Shown here: piece by piece, positions 1-8,450 of the stretch
Layout: each line of letters starts with the position of its first letter
Numbering within the stretch: position 1 is the stretch's first letter
DNA from: Melampsora larici-populina 98AG31
Taxonomy: Eukaryota > Basidiomycota > Pucciniomycetes > Pucciniales > Melampsoraceae
Length of the DNA stretch: 18,205 bases
NCBI RefSeq assembly: GCF_000204055.1
Contig: NW_006768854.1
Location: 1,085-19,289 of the forward strand
Direction: 5' to 3'
Made by a program: the position numbers and the translations under genes
The notes under the pieces: generated by a model
Told to the model about the DNA's origin: nothing
The model's input: only the letters and a program-made list of their open reading frames with translations
Database searches by the model: none

Positions 1-56
1 TGACTGGTGTGATGACCTAATCACAACCCTGAAAATGGACCTTCTTGTTGTTGTAA

Positions 57-752
57 GCCACTTTGAGCACAGCTTTTACTGGCACAGCAGGACAATGGTA
101 CATAGACAAACATAAAAGTAAAGGCACACTGACATGGGACCAGTGGAAAGAAGAAATCCACAAGACATTTGGTAATAATGTTTGGAGGAATCACATGGAA
201 GATTCATTTATATAAGAAACAATTGATGCCAACATACATTTGAATTCCACAACATGGTCATTAACACAAAAGAAAAGAATTGCTGCCTTTGACCCAGATT
301 CATCTGAAGACAAAATTGTGAATAAAATTTTGAACAAAATGGATGGTGATGTTAGAAATGCAATCAAAAGTCAACTTACTACACCTTATGAGTGGGATAT
401 ATTCTTAATGGTATTCAAAGATATTTTTGACAATACAACTATCATTTCTAAAAAGAGGTACTTGAACAGACCAAGAGCACCTTACCTTGAAAATGAAACA
501 GACTTTGAAGAAGATGAGATTCAAGGTCCCTCTACTACAAAGGTTGAACCAAGTACATCAGAGAGAAAACCTTCTCAAGCATGCCCAAACTGTGGCAGCA
601 AAGATCCAAAACACCAATGGAGAGGATGTCAAGGTATAAGAATAGGTATGATTGAAGAGGACCTTGATGAAAGTGATCAAATGAATGACAAGTATGACTT
701 TCATGGAGGACAATTGTCTGATGAGTCACAATCAGAAAGTGAGAATCAATGA
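57..752 (+). pseudogene. Ty3/Gypsy-type Gag, broken
   Basis: Capsid/nucleocapsid protein of an LTR retrotransposon, which would package element RNA in cytoplasmic virus-like particles. The frame is open from 57 and crosses a single TAA at 213-215; before 57 it has stops at 54, 30 and 18, so the N-terminus is lost or shifted. The first part holds the tryptophan-rich pattern of Ty3-type capsids (TAGQWYIDKH, then LTWDQWKEEI and NNVWRNHMEDSF). After the stop it continues with SLTQKKRIAAFDPD and a helical region. Near the end is a zinc-knuckle-like motif, CPNC-x6-H-x4-C (about 591-629), followed by an acidic tail. A complete element would carry protease, RT and integrase next, but here only about 20 bp separate the Gag stop from a pol remnant and the 3' LTR. 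Family assignment is from motif recognition, not a search. Confidence 0.75.
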
Positions 753-772
753 CATCAATAAGATGTTTGCAT

Positions 773-886
773 GGTTATGCTGATGCCAATGAATGGCTAC
801 CAACAGACAAAGTACCCAATGAAAAGACAGCATTACAGGAATTCAGAGCACAACAAAGAGCCCATACACCTCCTGAAAAGAAGTAA
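773..886 (+). pseudogene. Remnant of pol C-terminus, chromodomain-like tail
   Basis: A short frame that differs from the Gag frame reads GYADANEWLP and then KTALQEFRAQQR before a TAA at 884-886, only 11 bp ahead of the polypurine tract. The GY-x2-x2-EWLP pattern followed by a helix is what the second half of a chromodomain looks like at the end of integrase in Ty3-type chromoviruses. Protease, RT, RNase H and the integrase core are absent. A large internal deletion therefore seems to have joined the end of gag to the end of pol, with the junction around 735-775. The chromodomain call is tentative because only about 38 residues survive. Confidence 0.5.
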
Positions 887-897
887 TGACCTCCTTT

Positions 898-909
898 GAG
901 GGTGGGGAA
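898..909 (+). other. Polypurine tract of the LTR element
   Basis: A purine-rich run, GAGGGTGGGGAA, directly abuts the TGTCAG start of the LTR at 910. This is the normal place for the plus-strand primer of an LTR retrotransposon. It shows that the adjacent LTR is the 3' LTR and that the element lies to the left. Confidence 0.75.
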
Positions 910-1270
910 TGTCAGCCCTGAGTACATATACATGTACCCAAAACTAACTTGTAATCAAGAACTATCATATAAAAACCTAATTACATATACATACATCCTA
1001 TAAACAGTATGTAACATGTAATAAAAGACATAAAAATATCAATTACATATACATGTATGCCTAAAACCACATGTAATATGTAATGAAACATCATTTACAC
1101 CTCATAACTCAGTGTCAAGAGTTAAAATGCTTATACTACATAATACACTTAGCGTATATATGTAATTAAGCATATAAATTGGTAATGATCATAACAATCA
1201 TTAACAACAAACCCTAAACCAATGTAGTGATACAAACAAATACCACTACAGTTAGGTTTAGAGAGGAGGG

Positions 1271-1277
1271 TATATAA
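1271..1277 (+). promoter_or_regulatory. Probable TATA box of the LTR
   Basis: TATATAA sits between two purine/pyrimidine-rich blocks (GAGAGGAGGG before, TCCTCTCCTC after) about 360 bp into the LTR. The same arrangement occurs in the second LTR copy on the other strand at 10747-10753, so it is conserved between copies and probably marks the LTR promoter. Confidence 0.55.
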
Positions 1278-1520
1278 TCCTCTCCTCTTGCAGCCTTCAC
1301 TAAAATCCCCCAAGCAATTATTACACCATACTTTTAGAGAACAGAATCAAAGTTCTATTGAAGTAACATCAAGAGTCTTATAATTATAAGACTAGTGATA
1401 ACTTCATAACTTTAATCAGCTTCCTGACTAAAAGTAAGTAGTAATCTCTTCACCCTTTTCTGGATCCTCTGCTTTCCCTAAGTAGAAATCTCTCAGGTTG
1501 GTTACCTTTTGAACAACCAC

Positions 1521-1676
1521 AGGTTAGTGACCTATATCAACTCACAGGTTAGTGCACCTTTTGAACAACTACAGGTTAGTGACCTATATCAACTCACAGG
1601 TTAGTGTACCTTTTGAACAACTGCAGGTTAGTGACCTATATCAACTCACAGGTTAGTGCACCTTTTGAACAACTAC
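1521..1676 (+). repeat. Three 52-bp tandem repeats inside the LTR
   Basis: AGGTTAGTGACCTATATCAA recurs at 1521, 1573 and 1625, a period of 52 bp. Each unit splits into two related half-units, both starting AGGTTAGTG, one ending in TATATCAACTCAC and the other in TTTTGAACAACTAC. Degenerate half-units continue on both sides (about 1496-1740). The inverted LTR carries a diverged version at about 10320-10520. Repeats of this kind in the U3 part of an LTR may act as enhancer-like sites, which is inferred only. Confidence 0.75.
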
Positions 1677-2007
1677 AAGTTGGTGACTTTAGAACAACCA
1701 GATTAGTGACCTTCACCTCACTCTTCAATCTGTCACTTAGAAGATTGAAGGGAAGCCTTGGATCCAGCTTCCGTTATTTATAATACTTCTATTATAATTG
1801 AAATCTCCTTTTAAGGAGTCGCCTAACTGCAGTCTGTCGGGATTTGTCCAAACAGACTGTTAGTTCCTTTTAACTTCCATTCTTTTCTTTATTTCAAATT
1901 GTAACTACTACATATTTGAAATAAAAGACCAGAATTTCATTACTCCATTACCTATTTGCCATCTTTAGTGAGCCTAGAGTACTCCCAAAGAGTACCCTAC
2001 CCTCACA

Positions 2008-2497
2008 GATGTGAGGAATGGGCAGGTTGGCAGAAAACTCAAGCTCCAGCGAGATGCAATGAGTACCTTGGATGACACCAAGAATGATAGGTCGGGTATT
2101 CCCTTGTGGGGCTGATGAAAATGGAGGTATTGTGCAAGAAGAAACCGTATTCGCAGAGTATGAGATGACCATCTTTTTAAATGTGTTTGCTATGATACAA
2201 CAGGCGCCTGGCATTGGATACCACAAACGCCGTGGTGCGTAATTAAGGGGGGATTCGAGAATCTCTAACATATGGCTGATGTCGGTACCAGCCTCGCTGA
2301 GTTTAGGTAAGGCGTCTTTGTACCACTCGTAGTTCTTGCGTACCTCGGTAGCCATTGCTGCTCGCACCTTCACCGCATCTGATTCCGGCCGTCCAAGTGA
2401 AACGGCGACTGAAGCAAAAGCACACAGACCATTACCTTTGACATTGGTTGCCGACTTCACAAACGGCCTAAGTATCACAGGAAGATTTTTGACAAAA
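2008..2497 (-). pseudogene. OTU-like cysteine protease domain, truncated by LTR
   Basis: The frame reads FVKNLPVILRPFVKSATNV, then GNGLCAFASVAVSLG, a helical region (NYEWYKDALPKL), and later GVIQGTHCISLELE. The Cys-loop followed by AVSLG and the late His in a strand match OTU-family deubiquitinase-like domains found in fungal transposon proteins. The usual DGNC box here reads NGLC, so the nucleophile Cys is kept but the Asp is changed; activity is doubtful. The last genuine residues are about PIPHIC. The following 20 or so residues to the stop at 1948 come from the LTR. The exon start is uncertain: an AG at 2498-2499 is the best acceptor, but it does not keep the frame of exon 4. Confidence 0.6.
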
Positions 2498-3762
2498 CTC
2501 CATTTATGTTCCGATCAGTAAGTCAGAATAATCCTGATTATTATGATGAGATAGTGAGACACTTACAATCAAGACACGTTCTTCTGGTGTGGCATTCACG
2601 AGTTGTTCTTCTTTGTTTTTTTTTTTGTTTTTTGCTATGTTCTTTTGCTGCAGAGGTTATGTTTTGTAAGGAGAACTGATTGGTATGTTAGCTGGATCCC
2701 ATCCACCTTGAACAAGAAACCCACATCAGTAAAATCACTTACAGGTTCCGACCGCTTTACTCTCTTGTTTGCTGGCTGCTCCTGGCTCCCCAAACGAAGT
2801 CTCAGCAACATGATTAAATACTTGGAAAAAGTTGATTCACTTACTTTATCCAAACTACCTGAATTAACTCGGACAGATTTACGAGTTTTCGGTCCACGTG
2901 CTGCCTCACTTTTCTTAGCTGCGCGTTTGCCTTTCTCTACACGAGCCACCTGACGATTCCAAGTAGTGACAGGTGATGGAGGATCCCCTTGAGACGTGAG
3001 AGGTGAGTCTGGAACATCTGGGTGTTGTTCTTCATTGTTATGAACATTCTTGGAGGTAGAAACTTCAGTTTCTTATTCCTGAATCGCTTCAACGGCTTGA
3101 TCTTCTCTGCCGTTGACGGTGTTGGGATCTTGAGGTTCTATAATCCCTTCCGGTGTGTCCTCTCGTCCTTTTCCCTATAAAAGGCAAATGCTTTCATAAT
3201 AAGAGAAATTGATTCATAATACAAGTTAAAGAAGATCATACACTAACCTTACTTTCATCTTCAACTTCGCTTTTATCTTCCACTTCTTGTTCTGTAGGAG
3301 ATTTGGTGGTGGTCTTAACTTTCTTTGATTTTGCCTGTGACATGTTAAATAAGATATTATTCGATCCAATTGTCAGCTTCCCTGTTCCAAGCTTTGAGTA
3401 TCATAAAGAGATACACAAGAACAACATATAACTCACCTTCTTCGCTTCAACCTTGTCCTTCTTGGTTTGAACCTTGTCCTTTTTTGGTTCAACAACGGGG
3501 TCCCTGGTATCTGAAACCTTGTTGGCAATTTGACAATCCCGCAAGAATTGTTCCATTAGCTTTCGTCGGGAGTGGCTGTCCAGCTTCTTCAACTCTTTGA
3601 TCAATATCTCATATTCGTCAAGAGGCTCAGCAACCTTGTGGTCGGTGTCGTCATCGTCAGAACCATGTGTTAGATCCAAAACAATGGTATCACTCCTTTG
3701 TTTTTGTTTCCTAGGATGCTTCGACGTGAGAGAGGGGAGTTTGGGGCCTTGAGGTTCGGTAT

Positions 3763-4197
3763 CGGTCCATGGTCATGCTCATCATGAATAACGATGATTG
3801 TCCACGTGGTATCACTTGCAACATACTTGGCTGAGACCTGAAAAGGACAGGTTGGAATCGTGATCGTGGGGTCTTCGGCAGCAGCAAGGATCTGCTTTTG
3901 ATTTGGCCCTCGAATACATTTCCACTTCATCAACCTGGGTTTGGAATCAATCGATGACAATCCATAGTGATTATCGTTGGCAAAGTTCTTGAGAAAAATT
4001 TTGGCGGCCGCGCGATTGGGGTAAGAACCTCCAGCTGGAGGGGCCAGAAGAACACCAGTAGGGGCTTCAGCAGATTTTGTACCGGCTGTAGTATGGTTAG
4101 AGAGATCCATCTTGGTAGTATTGTGGGCAGCATCGTTATGACTTCGCGAGCCATCTTCATTCATAGTACGCGAGTCACTGGTTGGGCTTTGTTCCAT
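3763..4197 (-). pseudogene. FAR1/WRKY-GCM1-type DNA-binding domain (exon 1 part)
   Basis: Start chosen at the ATG at 4197-4195 (MEQSPTSD); the open frame further upstream reads through satellite-like sequence and is not credible. Residues 1-60 are a low-complexity Ser/Thr/Asn-rich leader. Residues about 65-145 form the domain: AKIFLKNFANDNHYG, then Cys94 in KWKCIRG, Cys117 in TCPFQVSAKY, and the His pair in HDEHDHGP (His141, His143). This C-C-H-x-H order with a tryptophan before the last strand (TTWTIIVIHD) is that of FAR1-type zinc domains, which bind DNA in MULE transposases and plant FAR1/FHY3 proteins. The domain itself has no stop. After the HDHGP motif the correct frame is lost, and the linker TEPQGPKLPS continues in another frame. 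Confidence 0.65.
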
Positions 4198-4319
4198 CTT
4201 GTGATGAGGTGTGAAGGTGCGTAACAATGAGAAGTGAAGGAAGCGAAAGAAGATGGGAAGTGATGTTGTCCTTGGTTGGTTTGGTGCAAATTTTTTAACC
4301 CCAACGTTTGGGAAGAAAT

Positions 4320-6160
4320 CCATCCTAGATTTCACACATATGTGAAAGACACAGACATATGTAATCACAAGATCACACATAGGTGATTGAGAGTTACATA
4401 CATATGGATACACATTCACTTGTATGTGAATACCTTTCACATAAGGGTGATTATCTTTCTCACATATGTAGTATATGTAAATCATTCACGCATACGTGAA
4501 TGGCATTCACATCGATGTGAATATTCAAACATGTGAGAATTACTTATGTGAAAGCTATAATTTATATCTTTCGTGATATATGTGGTAGGAATTCACATAT
4601 ATGTGAATATATGTGAATTTTCACATATATTGAATGACATTCACACAGAGCCCAATCACATATGTGTCCCATATGTTTTTCATTCACATCAGGGTGAATT
4701 TCATTCACATAAGGATGAATTTCATTCACATCAGGGTGAATTCTATTCACATGAGGGTGAATTCCATTCACCCACTCGTGAATGAAATTCACCTTTATGT
4801 GATTGATATTTACCCTTATGTGAATGAAAAACATATGGGACATCTCACTTTCAATGATAATGACATATGTGAATATGTTTCACCTATGTCAATATAATTC
4901 AGCCATATGTCCCATATGTTTTTCATTAACATTCACGTAAGGGTGAATTTCATTCACATAAGGGTGAATTGTATTCACATGAAGGTGAATTTCATTCACA
5001 TGAGGGTGAATTGCATTCACATAAGGGTGAATTTTATTAAAATGAGGGTGAATTCCATTCACGGTGAATAAAATTCACCCTTATGTGAATGAAAAACATT
5101 TGGGACATCTCACTTTCAATGATAATGACACATGTGAAAATGTTTCACCTATGTCAATATAATTCACCCATATGTCCCATACGGGTGAATTTAATCCACC
5201 CTTATGTGAATTTCATTCACATAAGGGTGGAGGTGGATTACATTCACATATGGGTGAATACGATTCACACATGGGTGAATGCATTTCACATATGGGTGAA
5301 GTTCACCCATATGGGTGAATAATATTCACATATCAAATCAAGATGACTGTGTTTCACGCTAGTTCATACAGTTGATATGTGATTATTATTCACCCATATG
5401 TGAATTCTATACACATATGGGTGAATACAATTGACATATCAGATCAATATGACTGTGATTGACGCTAGCATACAGTTGATATGTGAATTATATTCACATA
5501 TGGGTGAATACAATTTACATATCAACTGTATGAACTAGCGTCAATCACAGTAGTTCATACAGTCCATAAGTCAGATATAATTCACTCATATGTGAATATG
5601 ATTCACATATGGGTGAATACAATTCAGATATCATATCAAGATGACTGATTCACGGTAGTTCATACAGTCCATATGTGAAATATATTCACATATGGGTGAA
5701 TTCAATTCGCGTATGTGTGAATATATTTCACATATGGGTGAATATATTTCACATATGGGTGAATATATTTCACATATGGGTGAATATATTTCACATATGG
5801 GTGAATTGAATTCACATATGGGTGAATTATATCTGATTTATGGAGCGTAATTCAATTGTATTCATCCTTATATTCACATATGGATGAATACAATTCACGT
5901 ATGGGTGAATTGTATTCAAATATGGGTCAATATAATTCACATGTGGGTGAATTGTATTCACCCACATGTGCTGCAATTCACCCATATGTGAATTGTATTC
6001 ACCCATATGTGAATTGTATTCACCCATATGTGAATTGTATTCACCCATATGTGAATACAATTCACCCATACGTGAATTGTATTTACACATATGTGAATTA
6101 CAGTCCATAAGTCAGACCAAGATGATGACTTTGATTCACCCTAGTTCACATATCCAACGT
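4320..6160. repeat. Palindromic satellite array, ATTCAC-N6-GTGAAT units
   Basis: About 1.8 kb almost wholly made of variants of an 18-bp dyad: ATTCAC, six variable bases, GTGAAT. The commonest centres are ATATGG, ATAAGG, ATGAGG and ATCAGG, or their complements. In the cleanest parts the spacing is 21 bp (5728-5822; 5977-6060). At about 5940-5975 the orientation flips, from CACATATGGGTG on the left to CACCCATATGTG on the right, so 5650-6110 is also one long inverted repeat. A second motif, CTAGTTCATACAG followed by TTGATATGTGAA or a close variant, is interspersed at about 5360, 5475, 5530 and 5655. Because the period is a multiple of three, long reading frames occur on both strands, but they are by-products. 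The array begins about 120 bp upstream of the FAR1-OTU start codon and ends just downstream of the Tet/JBP gene. Confidence 0.9.
4667..5172. repeat. Higher-order duplication (about 240 bp) inside the array
   Basis: A block beginning CCCATATGTTTTTCATT (near 4667, again near 4909) contains several dyads and ends with a non-repetitive stretch containing CATCTCACTTTCAATGATAA and CACCTATGTCAATATAATTC. That unique stretch appears at about 4841-4902 and again at about 5106-5167. The ends also carry the inverted pair ATGAAAAACATATGGGA (4824-4840) and its complement (4908-4924). Amplification thus happened at two levels: single dyads and blocks of about 240-260 bp. Confidence 0.75.
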
Positions 6161-6174
6161 ACATCTCATTGAAT

Positions 6175-6304
6175 AGAAGGTAGAAAAAAAAACATGATTC
6201 CATCACAAGATTTCATCATTAAATAACATTTGTTTTTTTAGAAGGTAGAAAAAAAACAAACAAGATTCCATCACAAGATTTCATCATTAAATAACATTTG
6301 TTTT
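6175..6304. repeat. 65-bp tandem duplication over the Tet/JBP 3' end
   Basis: AGAAGGTAGAAAAAAAA starts at 6175 and again at 6240. Both copies continue with ATTCCATCACAAGATTTCA and end ATTTGTTTTTTT. The second copy contains the stop codon of the dioxygenase gene (6287-6289 on the minus strand), so the duplication covers the end of the reading frame and the start of the 3' flank. It borders the satellite array, which ends just before it. Confidence 0.85.
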
Positions 6305-7826
6305 TTTGGGTTTTTTCTTAGGTTGTGCTAACATCTTCTTCTCACGTTCTTCCCGTTTCTTAGCCTGATCTGCCTTCTTCAATTCATCTTTCTCAACTGC
6401 CTTATCATACTTAGTCACTGATTCTTCCTCATAACTTTTAACTCTCTCATCACAATATTCTTTCCATTCCGCATCACTCATACCTTCTTTCTTCTCTCCC
6501 AGCAGCTTGATACGCTGGACCAGTGACTCCGAAATTTGGCATGATGAGCCATATAAAGTCACTTGACTCGTCTTGTGTGGAACAACTTTACCTTCACCAT
6601 CGTAAGCTATGCAGGGAGTAGTGTAATGTTCAATCTGAAATTACAAACATAATCATCCTCAGTTTCATTATATTAGAAAAACATTAAAAACAAACTAACC
6701 GTAGTATCCCATAAAAGATCATACAAACCATTACAAACTCCCAAGAGGACTTCAATCCCGAAATCATCAATGCAGAACCTGGAACCCAGAACTTCCCCCA
6801 GCTTAACCACCTCCCCAGCAACTATTATACCCTCCTGCGTATCGTATGGCTGGCCTGTAGCTCGAATGACCAATCCCCACATCCCAAAAGCATATCTGGT
6901 ATGATCTTTATCAGTATGAGCTTTATTACAAAAGCCATCACATGTTACTACAAGGTTTGAAGCGAAAACTAATCCGTTTTGTGTACCTTCCCATTCCAAA
7001 GAGTCAAAGCCAGGAATATTTGCCTTCAAGGCCAGGGCCCGATTTGTTTGAAACACAAAAAGGGATAACAATGAAAAATGTTCTGCCCAAAAATCTTGAA
7101 TTTGATGTAATTTGGTCATTCGTTCTCTGTCGGTAAGGATACGTCCAATATTTGCAGAAGTAAAAGCACTTAAACAATAGGGCCCTACATAAATCCATAC
7201 AATCATGTTACTCAGTCATCATCACCATAGATAACTTTAAGAAGGCTAGAGATGGATGATTTACCTGCGGTTTTCCCTTTCTCGCATCCACCTCTCCAGC
7301 CACAACACCCCATCCAACCACATAACACATTTTTCTCCTCATCTTCACCATCTTCTTTGGGTTCTTTACTACCATGTTGAAGTGAACAATGTATCTTACA
7401 TTGATTTCTTGCACGTGCGTGTTGAAAAGTGGTTGATACAAAATGATTATACTTTTCTCGAAGGAACTGATTCATATGTTTGAAAGGGGTACATCAAACT
7501 ACCATCACAATAGATAAGTCCTTCTTATTAATCACAACCACCGTGCCACTTTTGATTTTGAGGGGTTTCCGACCAGGTTGAACAGGCTGGTCTTTTAGAC
7601 TGTAACAAAAAACGAATTTTGTATCCAGAGGTAAGCCAAGGTCCTTGATAAGCTTCCGTTTCAACTCGGTTCGCTTAGAATGATGACGAGTGTAAGAATT
7701 CCCAAGAGCCTTCTCCTTCCGATATTTTTCCTTCGATTTACAATAACTTGGTGAGGTTTTAGACTTGAAACTCGAAGCCTTGACACCTGAATTTTCCTTT
7801 CTTTTATTACTTCTTGATCTTGTCAT
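6287..7826 (-). pseudogene. Tet/JBP-like 2OG-Fe(II) dioxygenase, one internal TGA
   Basis: Exons 7826-7265, 7184-6700 and 6634-6287 join with GT-AG introns of 80 and 65 nt and matching phases (1, then 0), giving 465 codons with the stop. A TGA at 7496-7494 (codon 111) is the only break. Residues 1-60 are strongly basic. About 65-110 are a beta-rich part (GTVVVINKKD), and 110-190 hold GWRGGCEKGKTAG, split by intron 1. The catalytic core follows: NKAHTDKDHTRYAFGMW gives the HxD iron ligands (His277, Asp279), and LLWDTTIEHYTT gives a likely distal His (352), then GSSCQISESLVQRI. The tail (about 400-464) is Lys/Glu-rich and probably coiled. This matches the Tet-like oxygenases greatly expanded in rusts and other basidiomycetes and often tied to transposons; relatives oxidise 5-methylcytosine. 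An arginine expected before GSS for 2OG binding is not seen (VTLYGSS). Activity is unproven. Confidence 0.75.
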
Positions 7827-8153
7827 ACTTTTTGATTCGTGTGAAAGCTAGTAGATTAGATGAAACATGAATCAATAGGGGATAGATTCTGAAATGTTGA
7901 AGGATTTCAATCCTGAGGATGAAGTGAGTGAAGTCTAGAACAATCGTTGCCAAACGTTAGCTGATATGCAAACATTAATCTTCATAAATGATGAACATTT
8001 GCATTGTAAGATGTAACTCACAAAATCGGTAGATGTAGGAAAGAAGCCTTCAATTCGTCAATCCAGTGAACCACTTTCAAACGACCACCCTGAACAGCAG
8101 GCCGAATTCTCCCGGTTCGTAGCACGGAGTCCGACAACGAGGAGAAAACAGCA

Positions 8154-8211
8154 GCAAAGTCTGGACATTGGGTGGTGATGAAGCAAAGTCTGGACTTTGG
8201 GTGGTGATGAT
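8154..8211. repeat. 29-bp tandem direct repeat, two copies
   Basis: GCAAAGTCTGGAC-x-TTGGG begins at 8154 and at 8183, and both copies go on into GTGGTGATGA. Only one base differs in the first half. It is followed by further GATGATG triplets. A simple local duplication with no evident function. Confidence 0.8.
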
Positions 8212-8269
8212 GATGTGGTGATGGATTGCGATCGATGGCAAGAAGTTGAAGTGGTTCGACGTGGAAGAT

Positions 8270-8317
8270 AGGTTAAGCAATCGTGGTAGATTAATATCTT
8301 CCATGATTGCTTAACCT
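8270..8317. repeat. Hairpin with 17-bp arms
   Basis: AGGTTAAGCAATCGTGG (8270-8286) and CCATGATTGCTTAACCT (8301-8317) are inverted copies with one mismatch around a 14-nt loop. GGAAGATA and TATCTTCC form an overlapping second pairing. It lies about 440 bp upstream of the dioxygenase start. It could be a small foldback, a palindromic binding site or an old transposon end; no target duplication was recognised. Confidence 0.8.
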
Positions 8318-8450
8318 AACCCTAGCCCCTACTCAGTGTACACTGCAAACCAATGTGTACACTGTAAACTAATGTAATATACATTACATTACAATAACAT
8401 ACAATGTTATGTATATCATGTTTTCCTTATTCATCATCACATCCCAAACT

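Larger units (their letters stand above)
910..2007 (+). mobile_element. 3' LTR of Ty3/Gypsy-type element (1098 bp)
   Basis: The left end is TGTCAGCCCT beside the polypurine tract and the right end is ACCCTCACA. Both ends match the inverted copy at 10028-11112, which fixes the borders: CCCAACCCTCACA there against CTACCCTCACA here. The LTR carries a TATA box, a 52-bp internal repeat and many ACATGTAAT-like words in its first 250 bp. The 5-bp flank after the LTR is GATGT. The matching duplication and the 5' LTR would lie left of the window, so they cannot be checked here. The insertion sits in the OTU part of the minus-strand gene that follows and removes its 3' end. Confidence 0.85.
2008..4197 (-). 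pseudogene. FAR1-OTU fusion gene of MULE type, no DDE core, 3' truncated
   Basis: Proposed structure: exon 1 4197-3437, exon 2 3334-3248, exon 3 3174-2743, exon 4 2647-2567, exon 5 from about 2497 into the LTR at 2007. Introns after exons 1-3 have GT-AG ends and keep phase 0. Exon 1 encodes a FAR1-type zinc domain, then a basic and acidic linker with the repeated motif KKDKV. Exons 2-4 are Lys/Glu-rich linker, and exon 5 is an OTU-like protease domain. In MULE-derived proteins a DDE transposase normally lies between FAR1 and the C-terminal part; here FAR1 runs straight into the linker. Damage: a frame change near 3760-3770, a TAA at 3073-3075, a frame mismatch at the exon 4/5 junction, and loss of the end by LTR insertion. 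It may be a deletion derivative or a former stand-alone gene. Domain identities rest on motif recognition. Confidence 0.65.
7827..8450. other. Upstream region of the dioxygenase gene, no gene seen
   Basis: About 620 bp without a convincing gene. It presumably holds the promoter and 5' leader of the minus-strand dioxygenase, but no clear TATA box was found. It contains a 29-bp tandem pair and a 17-bp hairpin (listed separately). Next comes an AT-rich part with repeated TGTACACTG and alternating ACATTACATTAC words (about 8335-8425). A minus-strand open frame at 8077-8304 overlaps the repeats and is not supported. Confidence 0.6.

Noticed and set aside
5728..5822. CRISPR-like regular repeat spacing
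   Set aside because: Units are contiguous at 21 bp with no unique spacers, and the setting is eukaryotic with spliceosomal introns.
4562..6172. Several open frames on both strands inside the array (HPYVNCIHPYVN, NSHMGEY and similar repeats)
   Set aside because: The 18/21-bp period is a multiple of three, so stops are missing by construction. The peptides are simple repeats with no conserved domain and occur in opposing frames.
7208..7441. Alternative frame of the dioxygenase exon (KMCYVVGWGVVAGEV)
   Set aside because: It looked tempting, but the frame reading GWRGGCEKGKTAG joins both the upstream exon sequence and the next exon in exact phase.
8077..8304. Minus-strand frame of 75 codons upstream of the dioxygenase gene
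   Set aside because: It is built partly from the 29-bp tandem repeat and the hairpin and has no recognisable motif.
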